Made by a program: the position numbers and the translations under genes. The notes below the pieces were generated by a model, which had not been told where the DNA came from, ran no database searches, and saw nothing but the letters and a program-made list of their open reading frames with translations. A DNA stretch of 64,000 bases from positions 1,568,319 through 1,632,318 of the forward strand of contig JASJOG010000067.1 of NCBI GenBank assembly GCA_030142905.1. Direction: 5' to 3'. Each line of letters begins with the position of its first letter. Position 1 is the stretch's first letter. The stretch is from Heliopora coerulea (taxonomy: Eukaryota > Cnidaria > Anthozoa > Scleralcyonacea > Helioporidae). This document shows, piece after piece, positions 23,320 to 32,315 of the stretch.

Positions 23320-23654
23320 CTTCGGGTTTACTAAGTCGTTCCGTAGTTAAATCTTCACTCTCTGTTTTCAGTCTCTGAACAGTTAGGTCATAGTAGTCAG
23401 CATTGGCACCATCCTCAGCGGCTGAGTGGGAGAGAAGAACTGTGACTGGTTTGTCAAAAGACACGCCTTCAGGTTCCATCTTCATAATCTTGCTACAGAA
23501 TGCTTCTCCATTTCTTGGCTTAACCGGGCTGTCTTTGTATCTTACGCGACTGCATTTTAAGATTACTGGCTTCGAAACTGCATGAGTGGGAAACTGGAGA
23601 TAAGCACTGGCAGCAGGAAAGACAATACTTTTTGACTGTTCACCACCAGTAAAA
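23320..23654 (-). CDS. ZU5-A domain exon
   Basis: This 335-bp exon has an ATAATCTCTCGTTGTTAG acceptor and a CGAAG|GTAATG donor, phase 2 to 1. The peptide has the ZU5 hallmarks in order: SIVFPAASAYLQFP, THAVSKPVILKCSR, a Glu before SKIMKMEPEGVSFDKPVTV, and LLSHSAAEDG. ZU5 domains are beta-sandwich modules of about 100 residues found in UNC5, PIDD, ankyrin and ZO-1. With ZU5-B, UPA and the death domain this gives the ZU5-ZU5-UPA-DD order of PIDD1 and ankyrins. The N-terminal LRRs or ankyrin repeats of those proteins are not seen here. Confidence 0.87.
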
Positions 23655-23770
23655 CTAACAACGAGAGATTATCAATTATTTGTCAGTGAAGGCGAATCAA
23701 ACAATGATACAATTAAAACATTCAGTAGATGGTTTAAATCCGGGTTTTGCAGAAGTTGTATTTCGTGCAT

Positions 23771-23948
23771 CCAGATTATTGTTTTGCTTTAAGTCTGACA
23801 TTTCGGTTTCTTGTACGGAGACAATCTTTAGGAACGTTAATAATGGCAGTTGAGGAACTGATGGTGACAGAAATGCCATCATTAATTCTGAAGATGGTCT
23901 CCGGACAGAAAACCTAAACGTCAGACTTAAACAAAAACAATAATCTGG
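23771..23948. repeat. Foldback (palindromic) element
   Basis: CCAGATTATTGTTTT at the left end and its reverse complement at the right end start arms of about 75 bp that pair with few mismatches, around a short centre near 23,855. An open minus-strand frame across it (24,053-23,697) is therefore likely a by-product and not an exon. Confidence 0.7.
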
Positions 23949-24781
23949 ACGAGCGAAATACAACTTTACAGACACCCAACCCCCTAAAAGAAAAATAGAT
24001 AAAATTGTCTCGACAACTAACATTTTCAACACTTTGCTTGTTGCATGACTCATATCCTAATGATTTATAAGACGATCTTTTCAAAAAATGCCTTTGCTTT
24101 ACGTTTTCCAAAATATTGACTTGTTTATGTTTTCGATTTTTACAATTGTCGCAATCGACTCCTGAAGTAGTTCGTAGAGCATTGTAAAATAAGAATTATC
24201 AGGAACATTCAACACGATCTGAGACCGCAAATCGCCGAAATCCTTGGAACTCGATAGTTACAGCGCCTTACTAGTCATCATCAGGCTACGGGTGTTACAT
24301 TTTTATTACTTTGACTCACCTTCTAACTTTGTACAGGCATAATAAGTATTCTAAAGTTGTTCTTTATATTTCTTTCTTCCTTTTTATTTTTTATCACGTA
24401 AGGTATGCATAAATGCGTAAACTGGTTGAACAAAAAATTTAGTCAAGATAGACAATAGTATTAACGCTTGTTTTGAGTTGTATGATAGATAGGAAAAACA
24501 GAAAACATTACCTGGGCTGTCCGAACCAAGAAACACACAAAAAAATGTCAATGACTTGAGTTTCAAAATAACTACTACGACAACTTCAATAACAACAAAA
24601 ACAGCGGCAACCGCAACAGAATTGCAGTTACTTACAGATAATGATAGTCAATTTTAACCATAATGGCAAGAGAAAAACAAGAAAAAATGAAATCATTAAT
24701 AGTGAGTAAATAAATAAACAAAAGAACAAGCAAGTGCACAGTTAAATAAATGAACAGAGAAATCAAAGAATGGATGCTCAC

Positions 24782-24953
24782 TCAATTTCTTGCGGAACAG
24801 CTCGAGTCTGGTTCACTTCCACAGTTCCTATAAATCCTGAGTTCGTCCTGCCTAAAGAGATAAAAACGTCACGAAAAGTTAACCAAACAGGACTTCGGTT
24901 TCTGTCACATCCTTCCTCAGCGGTAGTGTAGAGGAAAAGTACAAATTCATATG
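24782..24953 (-). CDS. Exon just before ZU5-A
   Basis: This 172-bp exon has a TTTTTTCTTACAG acceptor and a TTGA|GTGAGC donor, phase 1 to 2. The end phase matches ZU5-A. The peptide begins YEFVLFLYTTAEEGC and includes VWLTFRDVFISLG. I do not recognise a domain. The start phase of 1 matches the linker and death-domain exons upstream. Confidence 0.55.
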
Positions 24954-25409
24954 CTGTAAGAAAAAACCCTGAAAATGTCATTAGCTCGTTAAGCTGGGAT
25001 TTAGGCTTCAAATATAACTGAATAAATATGATAGAGTAAATTCGGATTTCAAATAAGACTTCTGACACTAGTTCAATTCACTGGCCAAACCGAAAAAGTG
25101 GGACAGAGAAGTCAAGCGAAATATAAGGTTCCTGAAATTACATCATGTGAGAAGAAAAACTGAATGTTTACACTGCAGTGTACAGAGCTGGGACATAAGG
25201 TATTTCATACTACTTAAAGTGACAAAGCCCTCAGAATATATGTTGAACAGTGAACCAATGGGAGATTTGTGACCATTAATACCACTTCAAGTAACAAGCC
25301 AAAATGAACGTACTTAAAACAGTAAATTCAAGTTAGATAGAAATTATTTCACACTACTTCTGAAGTAGATGAACGATCTTCAAGCTCGATACTCAGAAAA
25401 TGATATCTG

Positions 25410-25482
25410 AGCCCCAGACGGGGATCGAACCCGCAACCTTCTGATGACCGGTTAGACGCTCTAACCATTGAGCTACCGAGAC
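25410..25482 (-). tRNA. tRNA-like sequence, left arm (pseudogene or SINE head)
   Basis: The reverse strand folds as a tRNA: an acceptor GTCTCGG/CTGGGGC with several G-U pairs, D arm GCTC-GAGC, T arm GCGGG-TTCGATC-CCCGT, A box and B box intact. By position the anticodon would be GGT, but base 33 is C instead of T and the anticodon stem has a mismatch. A pseudogene or SINE origin is likely. Confidence 0.55.
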
Positions 25483-25757
25483 TCAGATGGCGAGCTAAGT
25501 TGCAAATTCGATATATATATGTGCGACCTAAGCGGAAGCCACTATATATTGATAATGATTGAAGCAGTTTGATGTTTAGGAAACATGAGAGCTTGGATAT
25601 ATTGAAGTAGATGAACGATCTTCAAGCTCGATACTCAGAAAATGATATCTGAGCCCCAGACGGGGATCGAACCTGCTTCAATCATTATCAATATATAGTG
25701 GCTTCCGCTTAGGTCGCACATATATATATCGAATTTGCAACTTAGCTCGCCATCTGA

Positions 25758-25830
25758 GTCTCGGTAGCTCAATGGTTAGAGCGTCTAACCGGTCATCAGA
25801 AGGTTGCGGGTTCGATCCCCGTCTGGGGGC
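25758..25830 (+). tRNA. tRNA-like sequence, right arm (pseudogene or SINE head)
   Basis: This is the same sequence as the left arm, on the other strand, with one extra G in the acceptor 3' strand. A box (TAGCTCAATGGTTAGAGC) and B box (GGTTCGATCCC) are intact, so pol III transcription is possible. The same anticodon-loop oddity (C33) is present. Confidence 0.55.
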
Positions 25831-26312
25831 TCAGATATCATTTTCTGAGTATCGAGCTTGAAGATCGTTCATCTACTTCAATATATCCAAGCTCTCATGT
25901 TTCCTAAACATCACACTACTTCTGTTGGCAAGCCCAGCTAAGTGTACGTTGAAAAGTGAAGAGGAACGAGAAATTAGACGTTTGATACTACTCCGAACGA
26001 CAAAGTAAGATTGGCTAACCAGAGATGAATACTCAGCTTATCGATGCTGATAACTGAACTATTGACATTAGGTTTCTTATTTGTCGCTCTGTTACAAACT
26101 CCCCTGATATGGTCTTCTGGCTCAGCGGCAACGGCATTAGATTATACACGCCAAAATGCAACAAGCAGTGTGTAATTCTTGCAACTTCACGTCAGGCACA
26201 TTTATGGTTTAATAGTTGTATTCGACTGCGCAAAAACCAACTTCCTGACAGACTTCTCACATGTTACACGTGTAAGCCTTGACCTTACTAAAAGCTATAA
26301 CAACCTGTTTAG

Positions 26313-26383
26313 GTTACTATATTGAATATAGTAACGTCTGAAACCTGATTTGAATATAGTATATTCAAATCTGGTTTCAGACG
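26313..26383. repeat. Two adjacent palindromes
   Basis: GTTACTATATTGAATATAGTAAC (26,313-26,335) is a near-perfect palindrome. It is followed by a hairpin with 24-base arms and one mismatch (26,335-26,383, starting CGTCTGAAACC). Intronic. Confidence 0.75.
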
Positions 26384-26626
26384 TTTCTGGCATAAAAAGA
26401 ATTAAAACTACTGCGCTAATACTTCTGAACAGTAAGGATCAGAGTCTCTTCATAGAAGTTGGGAACATAAACATTTAATAATCAAATCAATAAAATCAAT
26501 CAAATCAAGTTTAAACATTACTAACAACTCTGTATTAATTCCCAAATTTAAAAAATAAATATATTTATAAGAAATACAAATAAAAAAATGATAACTGCGT
26601 GTCATGATAAAAACTGTAAAGCTCAC

Positions 26627-26910
26627 CAGAGTAAGTAATCCCTGGATGTTGATCTCCTTTTTCAATGTCCCTTGGTTTCGATGTACAAGCTGTTGGGCTG
26701 AATTCAACCTGATAAGACTTTTTAGAGTCATCTTGTTCCTCTGTGGATGAAAAAGTCCTTTGACTGGATTTCAGCACACTTGACTGTTCACGGTCACTTT
26801 GTTCTTTGGTTGATGTAGAAATAGTTTCACTGGTTTCGGGCTTGAAAGCCTTCCCAGGGTGTTGCTTTGACCCTTTGTTGATGAAAAAGTTGTTTGGCTG
26901 AAGGCAACTC
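26627..26910 (-). CDS. Ser/Thr/Glu-rich linker exon (5' edge uncertain)
   Basis: The donor TCTG|GTGAGC ends it in phase 1. The frame includes TISTSTKEQSDREQSS, QRTFSSTEEQDDSKKS and QHPGITYSG, with a loose repeat of T-F-S-S-T-x-E-Q. A further repeat near the 5' edge is in another frame. An acceptor GCCTTCAG at about 26,911 does not match phase 1. A TAA-flanked element starts at 26,923, so the exon's 5' part may be damaged. Confidence 0.4.
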
Positions 26911-26922
26911 GGATAATAATAG

Positions 26923-27650
26923 AAATAATAATAATAATAATAATAGTAGATAGGCAGGACATTGATTCGGATCCAGTGACCTCCTTAAAATGAGGAGGCT
27001 TTGATGAGATGACCTAGGGAGTGGCGCCCCTGCCTTGCCAGCTGGGTAGACAGGTAGCTGAAAGCCTCAGCTTGCCTTAATTGACTGGCAGCTGCAAGCA
27101 CACTACCTTCAGGTGCTGGCAAACCTGGCCTGTCAGCCCAAGGACTAGAAGAAAATCTGTATAGCAGGCTGATGCCCCTGACCTTAGTTGGTTAAGGATG
27201 AACCAGCCTTAAAATGCTGAAACAGATCTGCACTAGTCTAAGAATAAAACAATATTCAGACTTAACCCTTGCAGTGGCAAGCCTAAAGTGACCTTAACTG
27301 GTTGGAAGTGCAAGAGTGTACTGTTAAGGTCAAACTGGATAAACGCATTAGAGAGTACTTTCAGGGACTTTAAAGGGCTGTACATCCCTTACTCCTTCCT
27401 GACTGGATAAGTTAGGCGAGTAAGGGCTGGCCCGGTGGGTGTTTCTTAAAATCCATATTAATGGTAAAATTTCCTTTCCCCACAAGTTCCCTGAAATGTG
27501 CAATGTCTGTTGCGGCCTTACCTGGCGGGATGCTGGAAGCCCGTAGCAGGCTGAGACCCCTTCCACCGTCCTTAGTTGGGTGGTGTGCGAGTTGTAATAA
27601 TAATAACAATAATAATAATAATAGTAATAATAATAAATATAATTGTAATA
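26923..27650 (+). mobile_element. N-type element N3 (5'-truncated) with TAA flanks
   Basis: (TAA)n at 26,923-26,945 and 27,596-27,650 enclose about 650 bp matching N1 from TAGGCAGGACATTGATTC onward. It is non-coding and sits next to the linker exon. Confidence 0.8.
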
Positions 27651-27775
27651 ACGATTTATATCAACGTTTCGAACAGTGCTCAATATCTCAGAAGATAGAA
27701 CGAAACAGATGTGTAACATAACTAAAGAGTGTTCGTTGTTACTCATGAGTTTCACGCCCGTGGACGATCTTCCTA

Positions 27776-27997
27776 CAACTGAAAGAAAATTCGAAGCGGC
27801 TGTCCATTTGTAAGGTTGCTTACATAATGTCAGTGGAATGCAGTTAGTAAATCTTTTCGAAATGCTGTCACCGAAACAGAAACCTCCAACGCAACATGAA
27901 ACCCACGGCCGCATCACAATGACGTCAACACTGCATTCGCTGACATTATGTAAGCGACCTTATAAATGGACAGCCACTTCGAATTTTCTTTCAGTTG
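27776..27997. repeat. Foldback element with 67-bp arms
   Basis: The left arm 27,776-27,842 (CAACTGAAAGAAAATTCGAAG...) and right arm 27,931-27,997 (...CTTCGAATTTTCTTTCAGTTG) are reverse complements with a few mismatches around an 88-bp centre. It is non-coding and MITE-like. Confidence 0.75.
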
Positions 27998-28059
27998 TCT
28001 GAATTTAACATATATAATGTTAACTAAAAATATCCTTTACGTCGCTACATTCTGCTAAG

Positions 28060-28139
28060 TGATCATCAGGCAACTATTACATATAAAGACACGACACGGT
28101 TATGATTTTCTTTTGTATTTTCCTCATGAATTCTTAATG

Positions 28140-28186
<47 letters not shown>

Positions 28187-28487
28187 CACATATATATGTG
28201 TGTGTGCGTGTGTGTGTGTAATATTTAAAAACCTTCTATCGGGATTTAAAAGACGAGGTTATAGCCGAGTGTTTTAGATCCGATAAAGCACGCACTGCAA
28301 GGTTTTTAGATGGCTTCTAAAATGGACCATCTAATACGCTAACTCGCAAAGAAAGTTTGAAAATTTATCTTTTGTAAGCCGAAAAAAATGAACTTCTTCA
28401 CATATCAAGGCACATGTGTCTTTATTACATATAAAGACACGACACGGTTATGATTTTCTTTAGTATTTTCCTCATGAATTCTCAATG

Positions 28488-28530
<43 letters not shown>

Positions 28531-28595
28531 TCTTTATCGGATCTAAAACACTCGGCTATAGCCTCGTCTTTTAAATCCCGATAGAAGGTTTTTAA

Positions 28596-28689
<94 letters not shown>

Positions 28690-28702
28690 CATATGTATAT
28701 AT
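28060..28702. repeat. Inverted/direct repeat cluster with AT and CA microsatellites
   Basis: The block ACATATAAAGACACGACACGG...CTCATGAATTC occurs at 28,079 and again at 28,433, each followed by an (AT)n tract. The block at 28,218-28,290 reappears inverted at 28,526-28,600. Runs of (TG)n, (CA)n and (TA)n follow. It is related to the dispersed repeat at 10,080-10,345. Confidence 0.75.
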
Positions 28703-28799
28703 AAGTAAGCCAAAATCAAAACAGTGGCGATGGACGTAACAGGTGTAAAGCAAATTCTTGTGATAAAAATTATAGCCCAGCAGATAACTTTAAAGACTC

Positions 28800-28890
28800 A
28801 TAGGGACGCAAATTTGCTAAAGACAAAAATTTTTATTTCTAACGTTCCGTCATTACACAAGTAACATCATCAGAGTGATTGAAATCCCAG
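28800..28890. repeat. Possible Penelope-like terminal motif
   Basis: TTCTAACGTTCCGTCATTACACAAGTAACATCATCAGAGTG has the same layout as 6,985-7,030. It is only a short word match. Confidence 0.2.
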
Positions 28891-29046
28891 TCCAAATACC
28901 TAACTATTGCAAAACAGGATGTATCAGACGAAATTCAAAGGTGAGCGATGGAATAAAACACAAAATAACTATGTCCATGTTTACTACATAAGTATGTCAA
29001 CTATATGTTGTTTTTCTTTGTCTTTTACCGTGAAAATGAGAGTTAC

Positions 29047-29316
29047 CTTTTCCTCCAAGAGTTTCGACAACGTCATGTCTTTTCATCTTCTTAAGGATTT
29101 CAATAAGTCTGTGTAAACCATTTCCAGGTTGGGTAGCCCAATGAAACAAAATGGCGTCTGCAGGATTCTTCGACTGTTTGAATCGGGATAGTTGTTTAGC
29201 AGAGTACCCCAAGTATTCTGCCAATACTTCACAATCTCCACCCGGAATGGGCATGTTTAACATTTTACAAGCGTGTTGGTAGACGTTTGGAGGTAAACCA
29301 TGAATTGTTCGTAAAT
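29047..29316 (-). CDS. Death-domain exon 2
   Basis: This 270-bp exon has acceptor TTTCTTTTTATGAAG and donor AAAAG|GTAACT, phase 1 at both ends. About 90 residues give a complete death domain: LPPNVYQHACKMLNMP, then GGDCEVLAEYLGY, KNPADAILFHWATQPGN and LIEILKKMKRHDVVETL, with the conserved Trp. It lies upstream of the ZU5 exons, so if used in the same transcript the protein would have an extra N-terminal death domain. It could instead belong to a partial gene copy. Confidence 0.85.
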
Positions 29317-30146
29317 CTTCATAAAAAGAAATTACTATAATGTACCATTCTTATTGTCAAATAACATGTTAAATGAAATTCGTTTAGGTATTGCGTATCA
29401 TCAGGTACGAGAGACAAAAATTTTCCGTTTATCAGTCTTCAGAGGACGCCTGACTTTAACGTCTAATAAAATGTAAGGCTGTCCACTTGACCATCCTCTA
29501 TCTGCTACCTCAAAAGTGCACAATAACACTTTATGATTTGGGTACTAAACTAAATGAATTCGTTGTTTAAAGTTTGGGTAACTTGTAACCAAAGGATAAC
29601 TCCTATTCGGTAAACAAAATGTGTCTACTGCACAAGGTTGGTTACTCAATGCATGGATAACACTATCCTCTTGTTATCTCCTATCCATTAATTTTTCACT
29701 GAATAGTGAATTTATCTACTACTTACGGTATATCCATCAGAAAAGATATCCAGGCTTTGAGCAACTGAACGAACAAGTGCATTTTAATGATGACTTAAGT
29801 GTCTCTAGTTACATTGGTATTGCTGCTTTTTTCCTGTTAAGTTATGCATAGACTTTTTCAATAAAAATTTAAATTCTGTCTTATAGTTTCATTAAATGAA
29901 AAAAACTTCCAAAGAGTGCAAAAAATTTTCAACTAACTTCCGTTACTTCGCAAAGGGGTAAAGGTTTTTGTGCTGGAAATACATCAGAAGTCATGATGTA
30001 TTTTGTTAAGAAGACTACAATACGAAGTGCTTAGAAACTACACTTAAGTCATTTAAGAACTTTGGAATAACATCGAAGCCACCCAAAAGAAGATGGTCAC
30101 AACATTATTTTAACTGCTATTAAAAGTTCGACAATAAATATCTTAC

Positions 30147-30248
30147 CAGTTCCTTTTATTATCAGTTCACTGGAATCCTCAGACTCAATCAGCTTATCAT
30201 AATAAGGCTTGGTTACATCACCGGAAACTTTTAATATGCGTCTTTTAC
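30147..30248 (-). CDS. Linker exon (Ser/Glu-rich, phase 1-1)
   Basis: This 102-bp exon has acceptor TCTATTTCCAG and donor AACTG|GTAAGA, phase 1 at both ends. The 34-residue peptide includes KRRILKVSGDVTKPYYD and IESEDSSELIIKG. It has no domain and looks like a flexible spacer before death-domain exon 2. A decayed duplicate lies at 30,990-31,066. Confidence 0.55.
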
Positions 30249-30989
30249 CTGGAAATAGATTAACCTCGATAAATAGTTGAACTTGATGTTACAGTGCGTT
30301 GACTAAAAATATACACAGAACGCATACATGCATGTAATCTCGCACAAATACAGTTTTAAGAAAACGTGGTAGAATAATTTCAGTTGAAAAATAAAATAAA
30401 GTAGAGTATTAATGCCTTTCATTCACAATATCTTCGTTCCCAGCTCTTCATTTGGTTAAAGATAATTTTAGAAAACAGTCAAAATAATTAAGCAGGATTT
30501 AAGCCGTATGATGAAAGAATATTGTCGTTTAAATGGTTTTGAACTGAGTTCCATAGCAGTTATCATACCTAGTGGTTTTATTTAAAGTTGACCGGATTTG
30601 ATAAAAATCATTGATTAGGCCTATAGTCTAAGTTCGGGATAGGGTTAGAATTAGGTTAGTTGAGTCTGCGAATGCCTAATTAATTCTGAGGTCCGCTAAA
30701 CTGCACTTGACCAAAATACCCCATTTATGAGAGACAACTAGGTATGTACAACAGTAATTCACCTCTAAGTTCTGTCCATCTACATGTGATGACTGAGTCG
30801 TTATCTAACGCATGAGCAAAAGCCGCAACGACGTAGGCATCTCGCTAATGTCAAGAACTCGGTTAAATTTACAAATATTTCTACAGAATTCTTACGTTTT
30901 TAAGAGACTTGGAATAAACATCATTGCCACTCAACAAGCTCAGCTCATAAAAAATCGCACACCATCATCAAAAGTTCTACCAAAATATT

Positions 30990-31066
30990 AAAATGTCTTA
31001 GCAATTATTTTGGTTGCAAGTTCGCCAGACTCCTGGTCGCTCTGCTCTTCAGAATAATAACCACTG
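30990..31066 (-). pseudogene. Decayed duplicate of the linker exon, cut by a LINE
   Basis: The minus strand reads SSGYYSEEQSDQESGELATK in the equivalent frame, and the following bases (GACATTTT) have lost the donor GT. Flanking intron words (TTGGAATAAC/TTGGAATAAA, AAAAGTTCGAC/AAAAGTTCTAC) match those around 30,147-30,248, so about 200-250 bp was duplicated. The CR1/L2-like LINE starts at about 31,067 and interrupts it. Confidence 0.5.
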
Positions 31067-31960
31067 CTTTTGTTAAAAGAGATCCTAAAGAAGCGAAACA
31101 GCCTTTCTAACATATCAGAAGTATCTGTAAATGGTCATAAGCAAACAAGTAAACTAACAACAGATAATATTTTTAACAGATATTTTACAAAATTGGGACC
31201 ATCATTAGTCAATAAGCTGGTGAAGCTAAGTAAATCATTCAAGTGCTGGATGAAATCAGCTTTTCTAGGAGCTTTCTCATTAGAAAAAGTATCACCTTCG
31301 AAAATCTTCGATTATAGTTATTACATGGATTGTTCTAAGGCTACTGGTTTTATATCAGTTGGTGCTACGTTTATTCAAATTTTACCAGGACATTTATATA
31401 TTCCACTATGTTATATATTCAACTCATTTCTTGAGATGGGAATTGCCCCAAATATTTTGACGGTAGCTAAAGTGACACCCATATTAAAAGAAGCGGATAA
31501 GTAAGTAATTTCTAATTACAGACCTGTGTCTCAAAAGAAAATGGTTTGAGATCAATTAATAAACATCTTGAAGCTAACTCTTTGTTATATGGATTTCAAT
31601 TTGGATTTCGTAAAAGGAGGAACACCACAATATCAACTGTACATTTTACCCAACGAATATCGGATGCAATCGACAAAGGTAAAATATGTCTTGGAGTGTT
31701 TTTAGATTTGTCGAAAGCTTTCGATACAGTAAGTCATGACATTTTGTTACAAAAACCTCCTTATTATGGTATTAGAGGGACAGAATTAGACTGGTAGAAA
31801 TTATTTAAATGATAGAAAGCAATATGTAGTTATTGGTGATAAAAACTCTGATTTTCTTGACATACTTTATGGTGTCCCTTTAGGGTCTGTATTGGTACCA
31901 GTTCTTTTTCAGTTTATGTCAATGACGTTCATTAATTCACGAAGAAGTTTTTATCCTTAA
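31067..31960 (+). pseudogene. CR1/L2-like LINE reverse transcriptase fragment
   Basis: Two frames carry the middle of a LINE RT: VAKVTPILKEADK near 31,465-31,503, then NSLLYGFQFGFRKRRNTT and CLGVFLDLSKAFDTVSHDIL at 31,546-31,797. The GFR, STVHF and DLSKAFDTVSHD motifs fit the CR1/L2/jockey group rather than the RLE-type elements elsewhere in this window. It has a frameshift near 31,505 and a stop at 31,797. The YxDD box is absent. Confidence 0.75.
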
Positions 31961-31974
31961 AATTTTTAGAGAAC

Positions 31975-32110
31975 TTGGCCTTCAGAGCGCTGAATAAGCA
32001 TACTGAAGTTGGCGAGTTCGATTGCCCACTGAAATCAATTAATAGCGTTTTCTCTCTGATGAAGGGCCTTCGCTCGAAACGTTAGAAAACTACTCTTCAC
32101 ATTTTGGCAC
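31975..32110. repeat. Possible Penelope-like terminal motif
   Basis: CTGATGAAGGGCCTTCGCTCGAAACGTTAG resembles motifs near ends of Penelope-like elements. It is short and unconfirmed. Confidence 0.25.
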
Positions 32111-32315
32111 TACTCAGACCTTTCCAATCATTTCACTAAGATTTCAACAGGTGAAAGGAATGGTGAAAGGAACGATTAGTTTAAAACACGCAACCATAGT
32201 TTTAAACCCCTAACTTCAATAGGAGTAACCATGCACGGTAAAACACATACTTCTCAGGTTGCGATTTTTTTGCAGATAATTATGTTTGGCCTGTGATTTT
32301 ATTTTAACAGTGAGG

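Larger units (their letters stand above)
25363..25912. repeat. Snap-back of tRNA-bearing repeat units
   Basis: The right arm 25,674-25,880 is the reverse complement of the left arm 25,363-25,573, nearly base for base. The spacer 25,574-25,673 is a reverse copy of the 3' half of the right-hand unit, including TGATGTTTAGGAAACATGAG at its edge. The arrangement is two minus-oriented units, one truncated, followed by one plus-oriented unit. Each full unit carries a tRNA-like sequence. Confidence 0.8.

Noticed and set aside
23697..24053. Minus-strand ORF of 118 codons between exons
   Set aside because: It spans a palindromic foldback element, and the flanking exons already match in phase without it.
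25410..25830. Two functional tRNA genes
   Set aside because: C at position 33 and a mismatch in the anticodon stem, plus location inside a repeated snap-back, make pseudogenes or SINE heads more likely. I list them as tRNA-like only.
27348..27917. Minus-strand ORF of 189 codons
   Set aside because: It runs across a TAA microsatellite and the non-coding N3 element. Its Tyr-rich run is translated ATA/TAT repeat.
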